A stretch of DNA of 20,334 nt. Origin: VBDM01 sp041493345 (lineage in GTDB: Bacteria > Pseudomonadota > Gammaproteobacteria > Burkholderiales > SG8-39). Position numbers and translations under genes: made by a program. The stretch lies in assembly GCA_041493345.1 (NCBI GenBank), contig JBGPYQ010000036.1, positions 1-20,334 of the forward strand. Reading direction: 5' to 3'. Position 1 is the first letter of the stretch; the number at the start of each line of letters is the position of its first letter. The notes under the pieces are model-generated. The model was given only the letters and a program-made list of their open reading frames with translations. It did no database searches and was not told where the DNA came from. Shown piece after piece: positions 8,660 through 15,458 of the stretch.

Positions 8660-9046
8660 CTATCTCTTTGCTTTTACGCTGCGAAAGGCCAGTCCCCAGA
8701 TCGGGTGCCCGGCTTCGCCCGGATCCAGATTGAAGGCAGGGTCGATTTCCAGGGCCTTGGTGAATTCATCGCGGCATTGCCGTTCGCGGCCCGAGGCACA
8801 GTGGATGAACGCAAGGTACTTGTGCGCCCTGGTCTGGTCCGAGATGGAGCGCAGGCCGGTATCGAGGCTGCTCTGCAGCAGTTGAATCGCCGTACCATAG
8901 TCCCCGTCTTCGTAGTAATCAATGCCGGTGACCAGGCGTCTCTCCGCCTTGGATTGGAATATCCCGATGTCCTTGAACGGTCCGATCAGACATCCTGTAA
9001 GCGCGGAACATGCAAGCAGCGGCGCGAGCCAGCGGAAGGCCGTCAT
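8660..9046 (-). CDS. Small TPR-like lipoprotein (possibly TssQ-like)
   Basis: About 128 residues. The N-terminus is a lipoprotein signal, MTAFRWLAPLLACSALTGC, with lipobox LTGC and the acylated Cys at residue 19, so the mature protein is membrane-anchored outside the cytoplasm. The mature part has tetratricopeptide-like helices (YYEDGDYGTAIQLLQSSLD, AHKYLAFIHCASGRERQCRD, KALEIDPAF) and ends EAGHPIWGLAFRSVKAKR. I chose ATG 9046 because GGAG lies six bases upstream; ATG 9052 and GTG 9058 are alternatives. It lies between the cyclase and kinase genes with almost no spacing. From memory the tail resembles small lipoproteins annotated as type VI secretion-associated (TssQ family), but no other secretion gene is visible here, so that is tentative. 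Confidence 0.8.
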   Translation of the reverse strand: MTAFRWLAPLLACSALTGCLIGPFKDIGIFQSKAERRLVTGIDYYEDGDYGTAIQLLQSSLDTGLRSISDQTRAHKYLAFIHCASGRERQCRDEFTKALEIDPAFNLDPGEAGHPIWGLAFRSVKAKR

Positions 9047-9058
9047 CCCCATCTCCAC

Positions 9059-10216
9059 TCAGCTGCGAAAACTGTGTCTGACATAGACGCGCTCGCCGGG
9101 TTTGACGGTGATCGTCACCGCGTGGGCCTGAAAAGACGAGTTTCTCAGCTCGATGCGGTGCTTCCCCGGAGCAAGCTGGATCGAACGCAGCGGCGGACTT
9201 ACGCCATGCATTTTTCCGTCCACGTAGACCTCGGCCCAGGGCAGGGCGATGATGTTGAGCGCGCCGTCCGGGTGCTGAGCCTGTGCGACAGCCGGCCGCT
9301 CCGCCTGCTTCGGCTTGGACAGCGCGGCCGTATCCGTGGTCTTCACTGGCTCCGTGGTCTCCACCGGCGCCTCGGGCTCTTTTACGCTGGCCGCCGCATT
9401 CGGCTCCAGCGCTTTTGCCGGGGGCGAGGCAGCCGTGGGCGTTGCCGCCTGTTGCATCGGCGCTTTGACGAGGAAAGGTTTTGACTTGTCGCCGACGTTC
9501 CGGTACCCGCGCGCCATCACCCCGGTCCCGACGATGAATACGAACGCCAGCGGTGCCACTATGAAAAGCTTGCTGTTCAACGCCAAGGCTCCCGCCCAGC
9601 GTCTGGGATGGAGGTTGGCGAGGCTCCCCCGTATCTTGAGCACGGGGCCGGGGCTGGCCCGCCGCAGGCTGCTCGTCGCCGTGCTGACGGCATACACCTC
9701 GTGCTCGCGCACGTGCTTGTCGGTCTTCGCGCCCTGATAGCGGAACAGATTGGTGTAGCTTTCGGACAGGCGCACCATGATGTCGTAGTAGGAGCGCGAC
9801 ACGAGGATCTGTCCCGGCTCGCCAAAGCTCATGACGCGCTGCGCTACGTTGATCCCGTCGCCGATGATGTTCGGGTTGCCATTGATGTCCTTGACCAGCC
9901 GGACCGGGCCAAGATTGATGCCGACGCGGACCTGAAGTCGGGGTCCGGCAGTCGTTTCGTGCCCGGCGAGCGCGTCGCGCAGGCTGAGACCCGCGAACAT
10001 GGCGTCCTCGGGATCCCCGAGAAAGCTCAGTGCAGCCCCGTCCCCGGTGTCGAGAATCACGCGGTCATCGGTGGGGACGTTGGAGATCGCCTCCGACACC
10101 ACGGCGTTGAACCGCTCTTTCAGCTTGATCTGCTCGGCGACCTTGCATATGGAATAGTCGACGATGTCGAGGAACAGCACGCTGCAGATAAATGTTCGGT
10201 TGGCATATTCCGCCAT
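9059..10216 (-). CDS. Class III adenylate/guanylate cyclase with membrane helix and PEGA domain
   Basis: About 385 residues. The cyclase homology domain occupies residues 8-180. The two metal-binding aspartates are visible in FLDIVDYS (D17) and DTGDGAALSF (D59), and the transition-state Asn and Arg in GDGINVAQRVM (N123, R127), so it should be catalytic; ATP or GTP preference cannot be judged. One transmembrane helix follows (about 217-236), then a Pro/Ala/Glu/Lys-rich spacer, then a C-terminal PEGA domain (about 315-385, with ALPWAEVYVDGKMHGVSPP), predicted to lie in the periplasm. I prefer ATG 10216 over an upstream TTG at 10285, because the extra 23 residues precede the conserved domain and look non-coding. 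First gene of the trio. Confidence 0.88.
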   Translation of the reverse strand: MAEYANRTFICSVLFLDIVDYSICKVAEQIKLKERFNAVVSEAISNVPTDDRVILDTGDGAALSFLGDPEDAMFAGLSLRDALAGHETTAGPRLQVRVGINLGPVRLVKDINGNPNIIGDGINVAQRVMSFGEPGQILVSRSYYDIMVRLSESYTNLFRYQGAKTDKHVREHEVYAVSTATSSLRRASPGPVLKIRGSLANLHPRRWAGALALNSKLFIVAPLAFVFIVGTGVMARGYRNVGDKSKPFLVKAPMQQAATPTAASPPAKALEPNAAASVKEPEAPVETTEPVKTTDTAALSKPKQAERPAVAQAQHPDGALNIIALPWAEVYVDGKMHGVSPPLRSIQLAPGKHRIELRNSSFQAHAVTITVKPGERVYVRHSFRS

Positions 10217-10284
10217 GTCTTGTCCGCCGTGGTCAATTTCGCCTGGTTCGGCCCCCAGGACGACTGGCTCCCCCAATGTTCGCA

Positions 10285-10290
10285 ATTCTA
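10285..10290 (-). promoter_or_regulatory. Possible -10 element for the cyclase-lipoprotein-kinase genes
   Basis: On the minus strand the hexamer TAGAAT (5 of 6 to TATAAT) lies about 70 bases upstream of the chosen cyclase ATG. The -35 at normal spacing is poor (GTGCCT), so an activator may be needed or the site may be chance. Confidence 0.25.
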
Positions 10291-10321
10291 CCGCGCCGGG
10301 GCTCAGCAGGCACCCGAAAGT

Positions 10322-10330
10322 TGCTAGAAT
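10322..10330 (+). promoter_or_regulatory. Extended -10 promoter element upstream of mrp
   Basis: TGCTAGAAT fits an extended -10 (TGN followed by TAGAAT, 5 of 6 to consensus) and lies about 50 bases upstream of the mrp ATG in the divergent intergenic region. The -35 at 17-nt spacing (TCAGCA) is weak, which is usual for extended -10 promoters. Confidence 0.4.
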
Positions 10331-10381
10331 ATCAACCCATTGTCAGCCGCCTGCCGCCGCGCGTCCGATCGCATAGACCCC

Positions 10382-11473
10382 ATGCCCATCACCCAGGAAC
10401 AGATCCAGAGCGCGCTTGGAGAGGTCGTCGATCCGAACACGGGCAAGGACCTTGCCAGCACGAAGTCGGGGAAAAACATCCGCCTCGACGGAGGCAACGT
10501 TGCTCTTGACGTCGAACTGGGCTATCCGGCCAAGACCCAGCTCGAGCTGATCCGCAAGCTGGTCGCGGGGAAGGTCCGGGCCCTTCCGGGCGTGAGCGGT
10601 GTTTCGGTCAATGTGACGAGCAAGATTGTTTCTCACTCGGTGCAGCGCGGGGTCAAGCTGATTCCGGGTGTGAAAAACATTATTGCCGTGGCCTCGGGCA
10701 AAGGGGGAGTGGGCAAGTCCACCACGGCGGTCAATCTGGCGCTTGCCCTAGCGGCCGAGGGTGCGAGCGTCGGGATCCTCGACGCCGACATCTACGGCCC
10801 CTCGCAGCCGATGATGCTCGGCATCGCCGGCCGGCCGGAATCCAAGGACGGCAAGTCCATCGAGCCGATGATGGGCCACGGGATCCAGGCGAGCTCGATC
10901 GGATTTCTCATCGACGTGGACACGCCCATGGTTTGGCGCGGGCCCATGGTGACCCAGGCCCTCGAGCAGCTCGTCAAGGATACTCGCTGGCGGGACGTCG
11001 ATTACCTTGTCGTCGACATGCCGCCCGGCACCGGCGACATCCAGCTGACGCTGGCGCAGAAGGTGCCGGTCACCGGGGCCGTCATCGTAACGACCCCCCA
11101 GGACATCGCCCTGATCGACGCCCGCAAGGGCCTCAAGATGTTCGAGAAGGTCGGCATCCCGATTCTCGGCATCGTCGAGAACATGAGCGCGCACGTCTGC
11201 TCGAAGTGCGGCCACGTGGAGCCGATCTTCGGCGCGGGCGGGGGCGAGCGCATGAGCAAGGACTACGGCGTCGAGTTGCTGGGCCGGTTGCCGCTCGACA
11301 TCAATATCCGCGAGCAGGCCGACTCGGGCAAGCCGACCGTGGTCGCCGATCCCGACGGGCCGGTGGCGGAGATCTACAGGGCGATCGCGCGCCGGGTCGC
11401 GGTCCGGATCGCCGAATCGGCCAAGGACATGACCTCGAAGTTCCCGAACATCGTGGTCTCGAAGAACACCTAG
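10382..11473 (+). CDS. apbC: Mrp/ApbC-type Fe-S cluster carrier ATPase
   Basis: 363 residues, close to E. coli Mrp (369). The N-terminal 90 residues form the MIP18/DUF59 domain, followed by a P-loop NTPase of the MinD/Mrp class with deviant Walker A GKGGVGKST (106-114), Asp in LDADIYGPSQP, and the DMPPGTGD motif. The C-terminal CSKCGH (C273, C276) is the pair that bridges an Fe-S cluster between two subunits. Role: cytoplasmic scaffold or carrier delivering Fe-S clusters. ATG at 10382 is chosen, since the residues after it (MPITQEQIQSALGEVVDP) match family N-termini and an upstream in-frame start adds only unsupported sequence. Divergent from the cyclase gene, with the dcd remnant 29 nt downstream. 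Confidence 0.95.
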   Translation: MPITQEQIQSALGEVVDPNTGKDLASTKSGKNIRLDGGNVALDVELGYPAKTQLELIRKLVAGKVRALPGVSGVSVNVTSKIVSHSVQRGVKLIPGVKNIIAVASGKGGVGKSTTAVNLALALAAEGASVGILDADIYGPSQPMMLGIAGRPESKDGKSIEPMMGHGIQASSIGFLIDVDTPMVWRGPMVTQALEQLVKDTRWRDVDYLVVDMPPGTGDIQLTLAQKVPVTGAVIVTTPQDIALIDARKGLKMFEKVGIPILGIVENMSAHVCSKCGHVEPIFGAGGGERMSKDYGVELLGRLPLDINIREQADSGKPTVVADPDGPVAEIYRAIARRVAVRIAESAKDMTSKFPNIVVSKNT

Positions 11474-11502
11474 GCAGTCTGTGTTCCGCCGGGCAGCCCG
11501 AC

Positions 11503-11752
11503 ATGACCATCAAGCAAGTCGACGTACTCCCGCTGCGGGATCATTGTCAATGTCACGCCCCTCGAGCCGGAGTGGGAGGGGTTCGTGACGCTGGAGTTCT
11601 CCAACACGACGCCGCTTCCCGCCAAGATCTACGCCAATGAAGGCGTAGCGCAGGTGATCTTCTTCGAGTCCGACGAGGTCTGCGAGACCTCGTACCGCGA
11701 CTGCGGCGGCAAGTGCCGGGGCCAAAAGGGCGTCACCCTCCCGAAGATCTGA
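11503..11752 (+). pseudogene. dcd: dCTP deaminase (dcd) remnant: internal deletion with frameshift
   Basis: The frame from 11513 to the TGA at 11750-11752 encodes 79 residues that match, from memory, the C-terminal part of the Burkholderia-type dCTP deaminase (about 188 aa): KSTYSRCGIIVNVTP, EPEWEGFVTLEFSNTTPLPA, IYANEGVAQVIFFESDEVC, and the end GVTLPKI. Upstream, ATG ACC ATC AAG at 11503 looks like the original start (family proteins begin MSIK or MTIK). About 105 central codons are missing between these pieces, and the join at about 11513 is out of frame, since the ATG frame runs off in a different register. A TGA at 11504 precedes the tail frame and no start codon serves it. It sits directly after mrp. 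The lesion removes the N-terminal half of the enzyme. Confidence 0.85.
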
Positions 11753-11940
11753 GGGGACCCGCTCCCGCTTGGCTGACGGCCGTGTGCAGGAGATCGTAAG
11801 CCCCGCGGGCGGCGGTTTTCCGCGTCTCCGACCCGCTCAACCAGGCAGACCACTTCCCCTTGCGCTTTGTCCAGGGCTTCCTTACCATGGATGGTGGTTG
11901 GAGACTGGCGACCACCCGGGCCGCCGAGCGCAGAATACGG
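11753..11940 (+). other. Intergenic stretch without a recognised gene
   Basis: Between the dcd stop and the decarboxylase promoter I find no convincing gene. A plus-strand frame is open through about 11830-11980 and a minus-strand frame from about 11961 leftward, but neither has a good ribosome binding site or a recognisable protein. GC content stays high until the A-rich tract just before the promoter. It could hold decayed coding sequence from the event that damaged dcd. Confidence 0.5.
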
Positions 11941-11989
11941 GCAAAATACCCAAAAAATCACTTGACCCCGGAGCCGCAGCCACTATAAT
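11941..11989 (+). promoter_or_regulatory. Strong sigma-70 promoter with UP-like A-tract for the decarboxylase leader
   Basis: TTGACC at 11962-11967 (5 of 6 to consensus) and a perfect TATAAT at 11984-11989 are 16 bases apart. An A-rich stretch just upstream (11942-11958, with AAAATACCCAAAAAATC) resembles an UP element. Transcription should start at about 11996, giving a 5' leader of about 105 nt before the leader ORF and about 195 nt before the decarboxylase. This is the best promoter match in the window. Confidence 0.8.
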
Positions 11990-11999
11990 CCGCTGCACA

Positions 12000-12048
12000 C
12001 GGGCTCCGGTTCGGTTGTCTGCGATGCGGACGGTCAAACCCGGGCCCG
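12000..12048 (+). promoter_or_regulatory. Long hairpin at the 5' end of the decarboxylase mRNA
   Basis: Positions pair symmetrically (coordinates sum to 24048) from 12000/12048 to 12022/12026 around a GAT triloop at 12023-12025. Outer arm GGGCTCCGGTT (12001-12011) pairs with AACCCGGGCCC (12037-12047) with one C-C mismatch and one G-U. Inner arm GTCTGC (12017-12022) pairs with GCGGAC (12026-12031). The middle is one G-C and three G-U pairs with one C-A mismatch. No U-run follows, so it is not an intrinsic terminator. Confidence 0.65.
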
Positions 12049-12090
12049 ATGCTTTTGGCAAGCGACTTTTCGAGAAACCCGACGCAAGAG

Positions 12091-12097
12091 AGGAGGT
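12091..12097 (+). promoter_or_regulatory. Near-perfect Shine-Dalgarno of the leader ORF
   Basis: AGGAGGT ends four bases before the ATG at 12102. It is a much stronger site than the GGAG at 12177-12180 that serves the decarboxylase, which suggests the short ORF is really translated. Confidence 0.75.
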
Positions 12098-12101
12098 CAT
12101 C

Positions 12102-12167
12102 ATGACAAGCAAAAGAGAGTGCTACGGCTCGCAGGACTTTCTCGCTCTCGATATTCCCGTAACCTAG
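12102..12167 (+). CDS. 21-residue leader peptide upstream of the decarboxylase
   Basis: ATG 12102 to TAG 12165-12167 encodes 21 residues: MTSKRECYGS followed by QDFLALDIPVT. It has the best Shine-Dalgarno of the region, lies about 105 nt downstream of a near-consensus promoter, and ends 22 nt before the decarboxylase ATG. No signal or membrane segment. I do not recognise the peptide. Position and design suggest a regulatory leader peptide, comparable in role, though not in sequence, to SpeFL upstream of speF in enterobacteria, where ornithine arrests the ribosome on the leader. It could also be a stand-alone small protein. Nothing proves translation beyond the ribosome binding site. Confidence 0.6.
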   Translation: MTSKRECYGSQDFLALDIPVT

Positions 12168-12189
12168 GTTCGTCCTGGAGACCACCTCG

Positions 12190-13389
12190 ATGCAGATGCG
12201 TGCCGGTGTAGCTAAGAAAACCATCCGATCCGTCCGACAGCAGGCATTTGAAGCAACCCACCTTTTCGACTCGCACCCCGAGTCGAGCCTGGACTTCGAC
12301 ACGGTCCGGGCGGCAGTCAAGGACGGCTATGGCAAGCCGTTCCTCCTGATCGATTCGAATATCATCCGCGAGAAGACGCGGCGATTCACGGCGGTCATGC
12401 CGCGCGTGCGCCCGCATTACGCGGTCAAGGCCAATCCCGATCCGCGCGTTCTCAGAGTTCTGATCGAGGAAGGCGCCGGATTCGAGATCGCCTCCGTCGC
12501 CGAACTCGACCTCCTCCTGTCGCTCGGTGTCCCGGCGGCGGAAATCTTCTACTCGAATCCAATACGGTCGCGCCAATGCGTCTCCCACGCCGCCGCGAAG
12601 GGCGTGGAGTGGTACGTGATCGACTCGGTCGAGGAACTGGCGAAGGTCTACGCCATAAAACCGGACGCGAAGCTCTACTTGCGCATCGACACTCCCAACA
12701 TTGGCAGCGACTGGCCGCTTGCCGGCAAGTTCGGCGCGCATTCGGCGGAAGCGCGCGAGATTGTCGTGGCAGCCGCGAAGCTCAAAGCCGATCTGGCGGG
12801 GCTCGCTTTCCATGTCGGGTCGCAGTGCCGCAACCCGGAAAACTGGCGCGTCGGCATCGAAAAATCGCGGGCGGTATTCGACCAGATGCTCAAGGTGGGT
12901 CTGAATCCGCGGCTCCTGAACATCGGCGGAGGTTTTCCGGTGCGTCACGTCAAGCCCATTCCGGCGATCGAAGTGATCGGCGAGGTGGTCAACCTGGCGC
13001 TTGAGGCGTTTCCAGAGGAAGTAAAGATCATGGCCGAGCCCGGGCGGTTCCTGGTCTCCGACGCCGGCTACTTCGTCTGCCGCATCATGGGAACGGCCAC
13101 CCGCGCCGGAAAGCGCTGGATGCACCTGGATGCCGGACTGTTCGGCGGCATTATCGAGACTACGGAAGGGTTGAAGTACAAGGTCCGAACCGAACGTGCC
13201 GGACCGGACATTCCCTGGAACGTGGCCGGCCCGACCTGCGATTCGATCGACGTGGTGATGCACGACGAGCCCTTGCCCTCGGACCTGCAGGAGGGCGATT
13301 ACATCTATCTCAAGAACGCCGGCGCCTATACCACGGCCTACGCGAGCAACTTCAACGGTTTTCCTTTGCCGGAGGTTCGCGTTATCTGA
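12190..13389 (+). CDS. Fold-III PLP-dependent ornithine/lysine decarboxylase
   Basis: 399 residues of the eukaryotic-like ornithine decarboxylase family (alanine-racemase fold), which makes putrescine or cadaverine in the cytoplasm. The PLP lysine is K80 in PHYAVKANPDP. Cofactor-binding motifs FHVGSQ (207-212), GGGFP (246-250) and AEPGR (282-286) are present. GPTCDSID (347-354) carries the Cys-Asp pair (C350, D351) donated across the dimer interface, and GAYTTAY follows near the C-terminus. These distinguish it from diaminopimelate decarboxylases. Ornithine versus lysine preference cannot be read from sequence alone, so no symbol is given. ATG 12190 has GGAG nine bases upstream; ATG 12196 is an alternative. 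Preceded by the structured leader; converges on the exonuclease gene with only 5 nt between stops. Confidence 0.9.
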   Translation: MQMRAGVAKKTIRSVRQQAFEATHLFDSHPESSLDFDTVRAAVKDGYGKPFLLIDSNIIREKTRRFTAVMPRVRPHYAVKANPDPRVLRVLIEEGAGFEIASVAELDLLLSLGVPAAEIFYSNPIRSRQCVSHAAAKGVEWYVIDSVEELAKVYAIKPDAKLYLRIDTPNIGSDWPLAGKFGAHSAEAREIVVAAAKLKADLAGLAFHVGSQCRNPENWRVGIEKSRAVFDQMLKVGLNPRLLNIGGGFPVRHVKPIPAIEVIGEVVNLALEAFPEEVKIMAEPGRFLVSDAGYFVCRIMGTATRAGKRWMHLDAGLFGGIIETTEGLKYKVRTERAGPDIPWNVAGPTCDSIDVVMHDEPLPSDLQEGDYIYLKNAGAYTTAYASNFNGFPLPEVRVI

Positions 13390-13394
13390 CGAAG

Positions 13395-14825
13395 TCAGGC
13401 GGCGGCCCGCAAAGCCGGGAACTCGAGAATATTCGTGTTTCGCGCCGGCCTCGCCAGGCAACCGGCTATGATTTGGTAGATGTCCAGATCGAATTCCTGC
13501 GGCGGGGACGACTGAAGCAGCTCTTCGACTTCGTGTTCCGCCCGGGCGGTTCCGACGTGGCACCAGTTATCGAAAATATGGAGCTCTTCCCGGACATCCT
13601 CCTCGCTCGCTTCCCGGATGCCGATGGGGCCGGCGAACGGCCAGGGCGGGATCCCGTAGGGCTGAAGCGCCAAGCGCAGCCGCGCATGATGCGCGGCTGC
13701 GGCCTCGATTCCCACACAGGCGCCGTGGCAGCGTCCTAGCTGCCGCGCGAAGCACGGTCCCTCGCGGCGCTCCAGGCCCAGCTGACTCCAGCACAGGCCG
13801 TGTTCGCCAGCGAGGTCCATCAGAACTTCTTTTGCTTTCCGGCGCGAAGCAAACGGGCCATAGAGTCCGTCCACTTCCTCCGCCAGGAAGCGCGTTCTGA
13901 TGACGTAATCGGGTGGCCCGGGCTCCTCGGGAAGCCGCAGCGCGCACAGGCCGATGCGGCGGCGCAGCCTGTGGTTGTGGTGCGGCAGCAGGGTCTTGAT
14001 GAGTCGGGCCTCGCGCAGCAGCGCCCCCAGCTCGCCGGCGGTTTTCTGGAACTCGATGCGCGTTATTTCGGAGGACAGGCGCAAGTCGTTCGCGGACCGG
14101 TGGTCGCTCGAAAAATGTGAACGCACCCGCTCGCGCAGATTCCTGCTCTTGCCGATGTAGAGCGGGAGCTCGTTAACACCGTAGAAAAGATACACTCCCG
14201 GCCCTTCGGGCAGGCGCTTGAGCGCGTCGACGGGTAGCTGGGGCGGCAGGCTCGGCGTCTTGAGCAATTGCCGCACCGCCGCGTCGATCACTCCGATCGG
14301 TTTCTCGCGATAGAGGGTCTGCACGAACTCCCAGATGAGCCGCGCGTCGCCGAGTGCTCTATGGCGGTCGGCGCCCGAAAGCCTATGCCGGTCGACTATG
14401 GTATCCAGGCCGTGATGGCGGTGCTCCGGAAAGAGTTTCCGCGACAAGCGCACCGTGCACAATACCTCGGCCGAAAACGGCATCCCGAGCCGCCGGAACT
14501 CGTTCTTGATGAAGCCGTAGTCGAAGCGGGCGTTGTGGGCGATGAAAAGATGATCCCGCAGACGATCGAGGACTTCATGCCGGAGCTCGGCGAAAGTCGG
14601 CGCATCAGCGACCATGGCATTGGTGATGCCGGTGAGGAACTGGATCTCGGGCGGAATCGTCGTCTCGGGATTGACCAGCGTGCTCCACTCCTCCTCGAGC
14701 CTGCCGTCGATCACCCGCACGATGCCGATCTCGGTGATGCGGTCTCCGGTGGCGACCGTGCCGGTGGTCTCGATATCGACGAAGGCGCAAGCAGGGGCGA
14801 GCACGGGATATGTCGGAAAGCTCAA
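13395..14825 (-). CDS. DEDDh exonuclease fused to a GIY-YIG (UvrC/Cho-like) nuclease
   Basis: 476 residues with two nuclease modules. Residues 12-170 are a DnaQ/epsilon-type 3'-5' exonuclease with ExoI motif FVDIETTG (D17, E19), ExoII HNARFDYGF and ExoIII HRALGDARL (DEDDh). Residues 205-290 are a GIY-YIG domain (GPGVYLFYG, then LYIGKSRNLRERVRSHF) with the catalytic Glu probably in LLREARLIKTLLP. A cysteine set then follows, C-x12-C-x7-C-x3-C (GLCWSQ, PCFARQLGRCHGACVG), close to the Fe-S ligand pattern of UvrC. Start is uncertain: TTG 14825 has no strong ribosome site, and a GTG at codon 8 is possible. Probable role is DNA repair or processing; often annotated as polymerase III epsilon, but the GIY-YIG half argues for a repair nuclease. 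Confidence 0.88.
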   Translation of the reverse strand: MSFPTYPVLAPACAFVDIETTGTVATGDRITEIGIVRVIDGRLEEEWSTLVNPETTIPPEIQFLTGITNAMVADAPTFAELRHEVLDRLRDHLFIAHNARFDYGFIKNEFRRLGMPFSAEVLCTVRLSRKLFPEHRHHGLDTIVDRHRLSGADRHRALGDARLIWEFVQTLYREKPIGVIDAAVRQLLKTPSLPPQLPVDALKRLPEGPGVYLFYGVNELPLYIGKSRNLRERVRSHFSSDHRSANDLRLSSEITRIEFQKTAGELGALLREARLIKTLLPHHNHRLRRRIGLCALRLPEEPGPPDYVIRTRFLAEEVDGLYGPFASRRKAKEVLMDLAGEHGLCWSQLGLERREGPCFARQLGRCHGACVGIEAAAAHHARLRLALQPYGIPPWPFAGPIGIREASEEDVREELHIFDNWCHVGTARAEHEVEELLQSSPPQEFDLDIYQIIAGCLARPARNTNILEFPALRAAA

Positions 14826-14909
14826 TTGGTCACTACCATATACGGGGCACGCCCCACTTGTTCTCCGGCAGGATTATAAAACGCCAGTCGCAACCCGACG
14901 CTCAGCCTT

Positions 14910-15422
14910 TCAGCCGTCGCGCTCGTATTCCACGAACGCGTAGCGGAATCCTCCCGGTTCCTCCATCGCTCGCCGCTCGCGCGAGACCTCGCGCCATTCC
15001 GAACGCTCGAGCTCGGGGAAAAACGCGTCGCCGTCGAAATCGCGCCCGATCTCGGTGAGATGGAGACGCTGCGCCAGGGGCAGGGCGAGCGCATAGATCT
15101 CGGCACCGCCGATCACGAACGCGTCCGGCAATCCTTGCGTCGCTGCGAGCGCGGCATCGAGCGAACGGACGGCTTGGCAGCCGGGATGGCTCCAGTCACG
15201 CGAGCGCGTTACAACGATGTTGTCGCGTCCAGGCAAAGGTGTTCCCACAGTCGCGATTACGGAATCAAAGGTCTTGCGACCCATGATCACGGCGTGACCG
15301 AGGGTGAGCCGCTTGAAGCGCCTCAAATCGTCGGGTAAGTGCCAGGGTATTTTTCCGCCGCTGCCGATTACCCGATTTCGGCCAAGGGCGGCAATGATGC
15401 AGATGCGCGGAAGAAGTTTCAT
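14910..15422 (-). CDS. folA: Dihydrofolate reductase
   Basis: 170 residues. Reduces dihydrofolate to tetrahydrofolate with NADPH, regenerating the folate oxidised by thymidylate synthase. Visible motifs are IAALGRNRVIG at the N-terminus, GKIPWHLPDDLRRFK with the substrate-binding Asp (D32 by alignment to E. coli D27), HAVIMGRKTFDSV (NADPH contact), LPGRDNIVVTR and FVIGGAEIYALALP. ATG 15422 is chosen: MKLLPRICIIAALG matches the family and AAGG lies upstream; a TTG three codons earlier is unlikely. It follows thyA by 36 nt on the same strand, the usual pairing of the two enzymes. Confidence 0.96.
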   Translation of the reverse strand: MKLLPRICIIAALGRNRVIGSGGKIPWHLPDDLRRFKRLTLGHAVIMGRKTFDSVIATVGTPLPGRDNIVVTRSRDWSHPGCQAVRSLDAALAATQGLPDAFVIGGAEIYALALPLAQRLHLTEIGRDFDGDAFFPELERSEWREVSRERRAMEEPGGFRYAFVEYERDG

Positions 15423-15458
15423 GCTAGGCAACCTTCGGCGCGGCGTGCCGCGGCTTCG

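Noticed and set aside
6779..9484. A 901-codon open frame on the plus strand, antisense to metG, the kinase, the lipoprotein and the cyclase end.
   Set aside because: It runs opposite four well-supported genes, is rich in Arg, Gly, Asp and His as expected for a shadow frame in GC-rich DNA, and shows no recognisable domain.
11629..11961. A 110-codon minus-strand frame covering the dcd remnant and the following intergenic stretch.
   Set aside because: Half of it is antisense to the dcd tail; the rest matches nothing I recognise and has no ribosome binding site.
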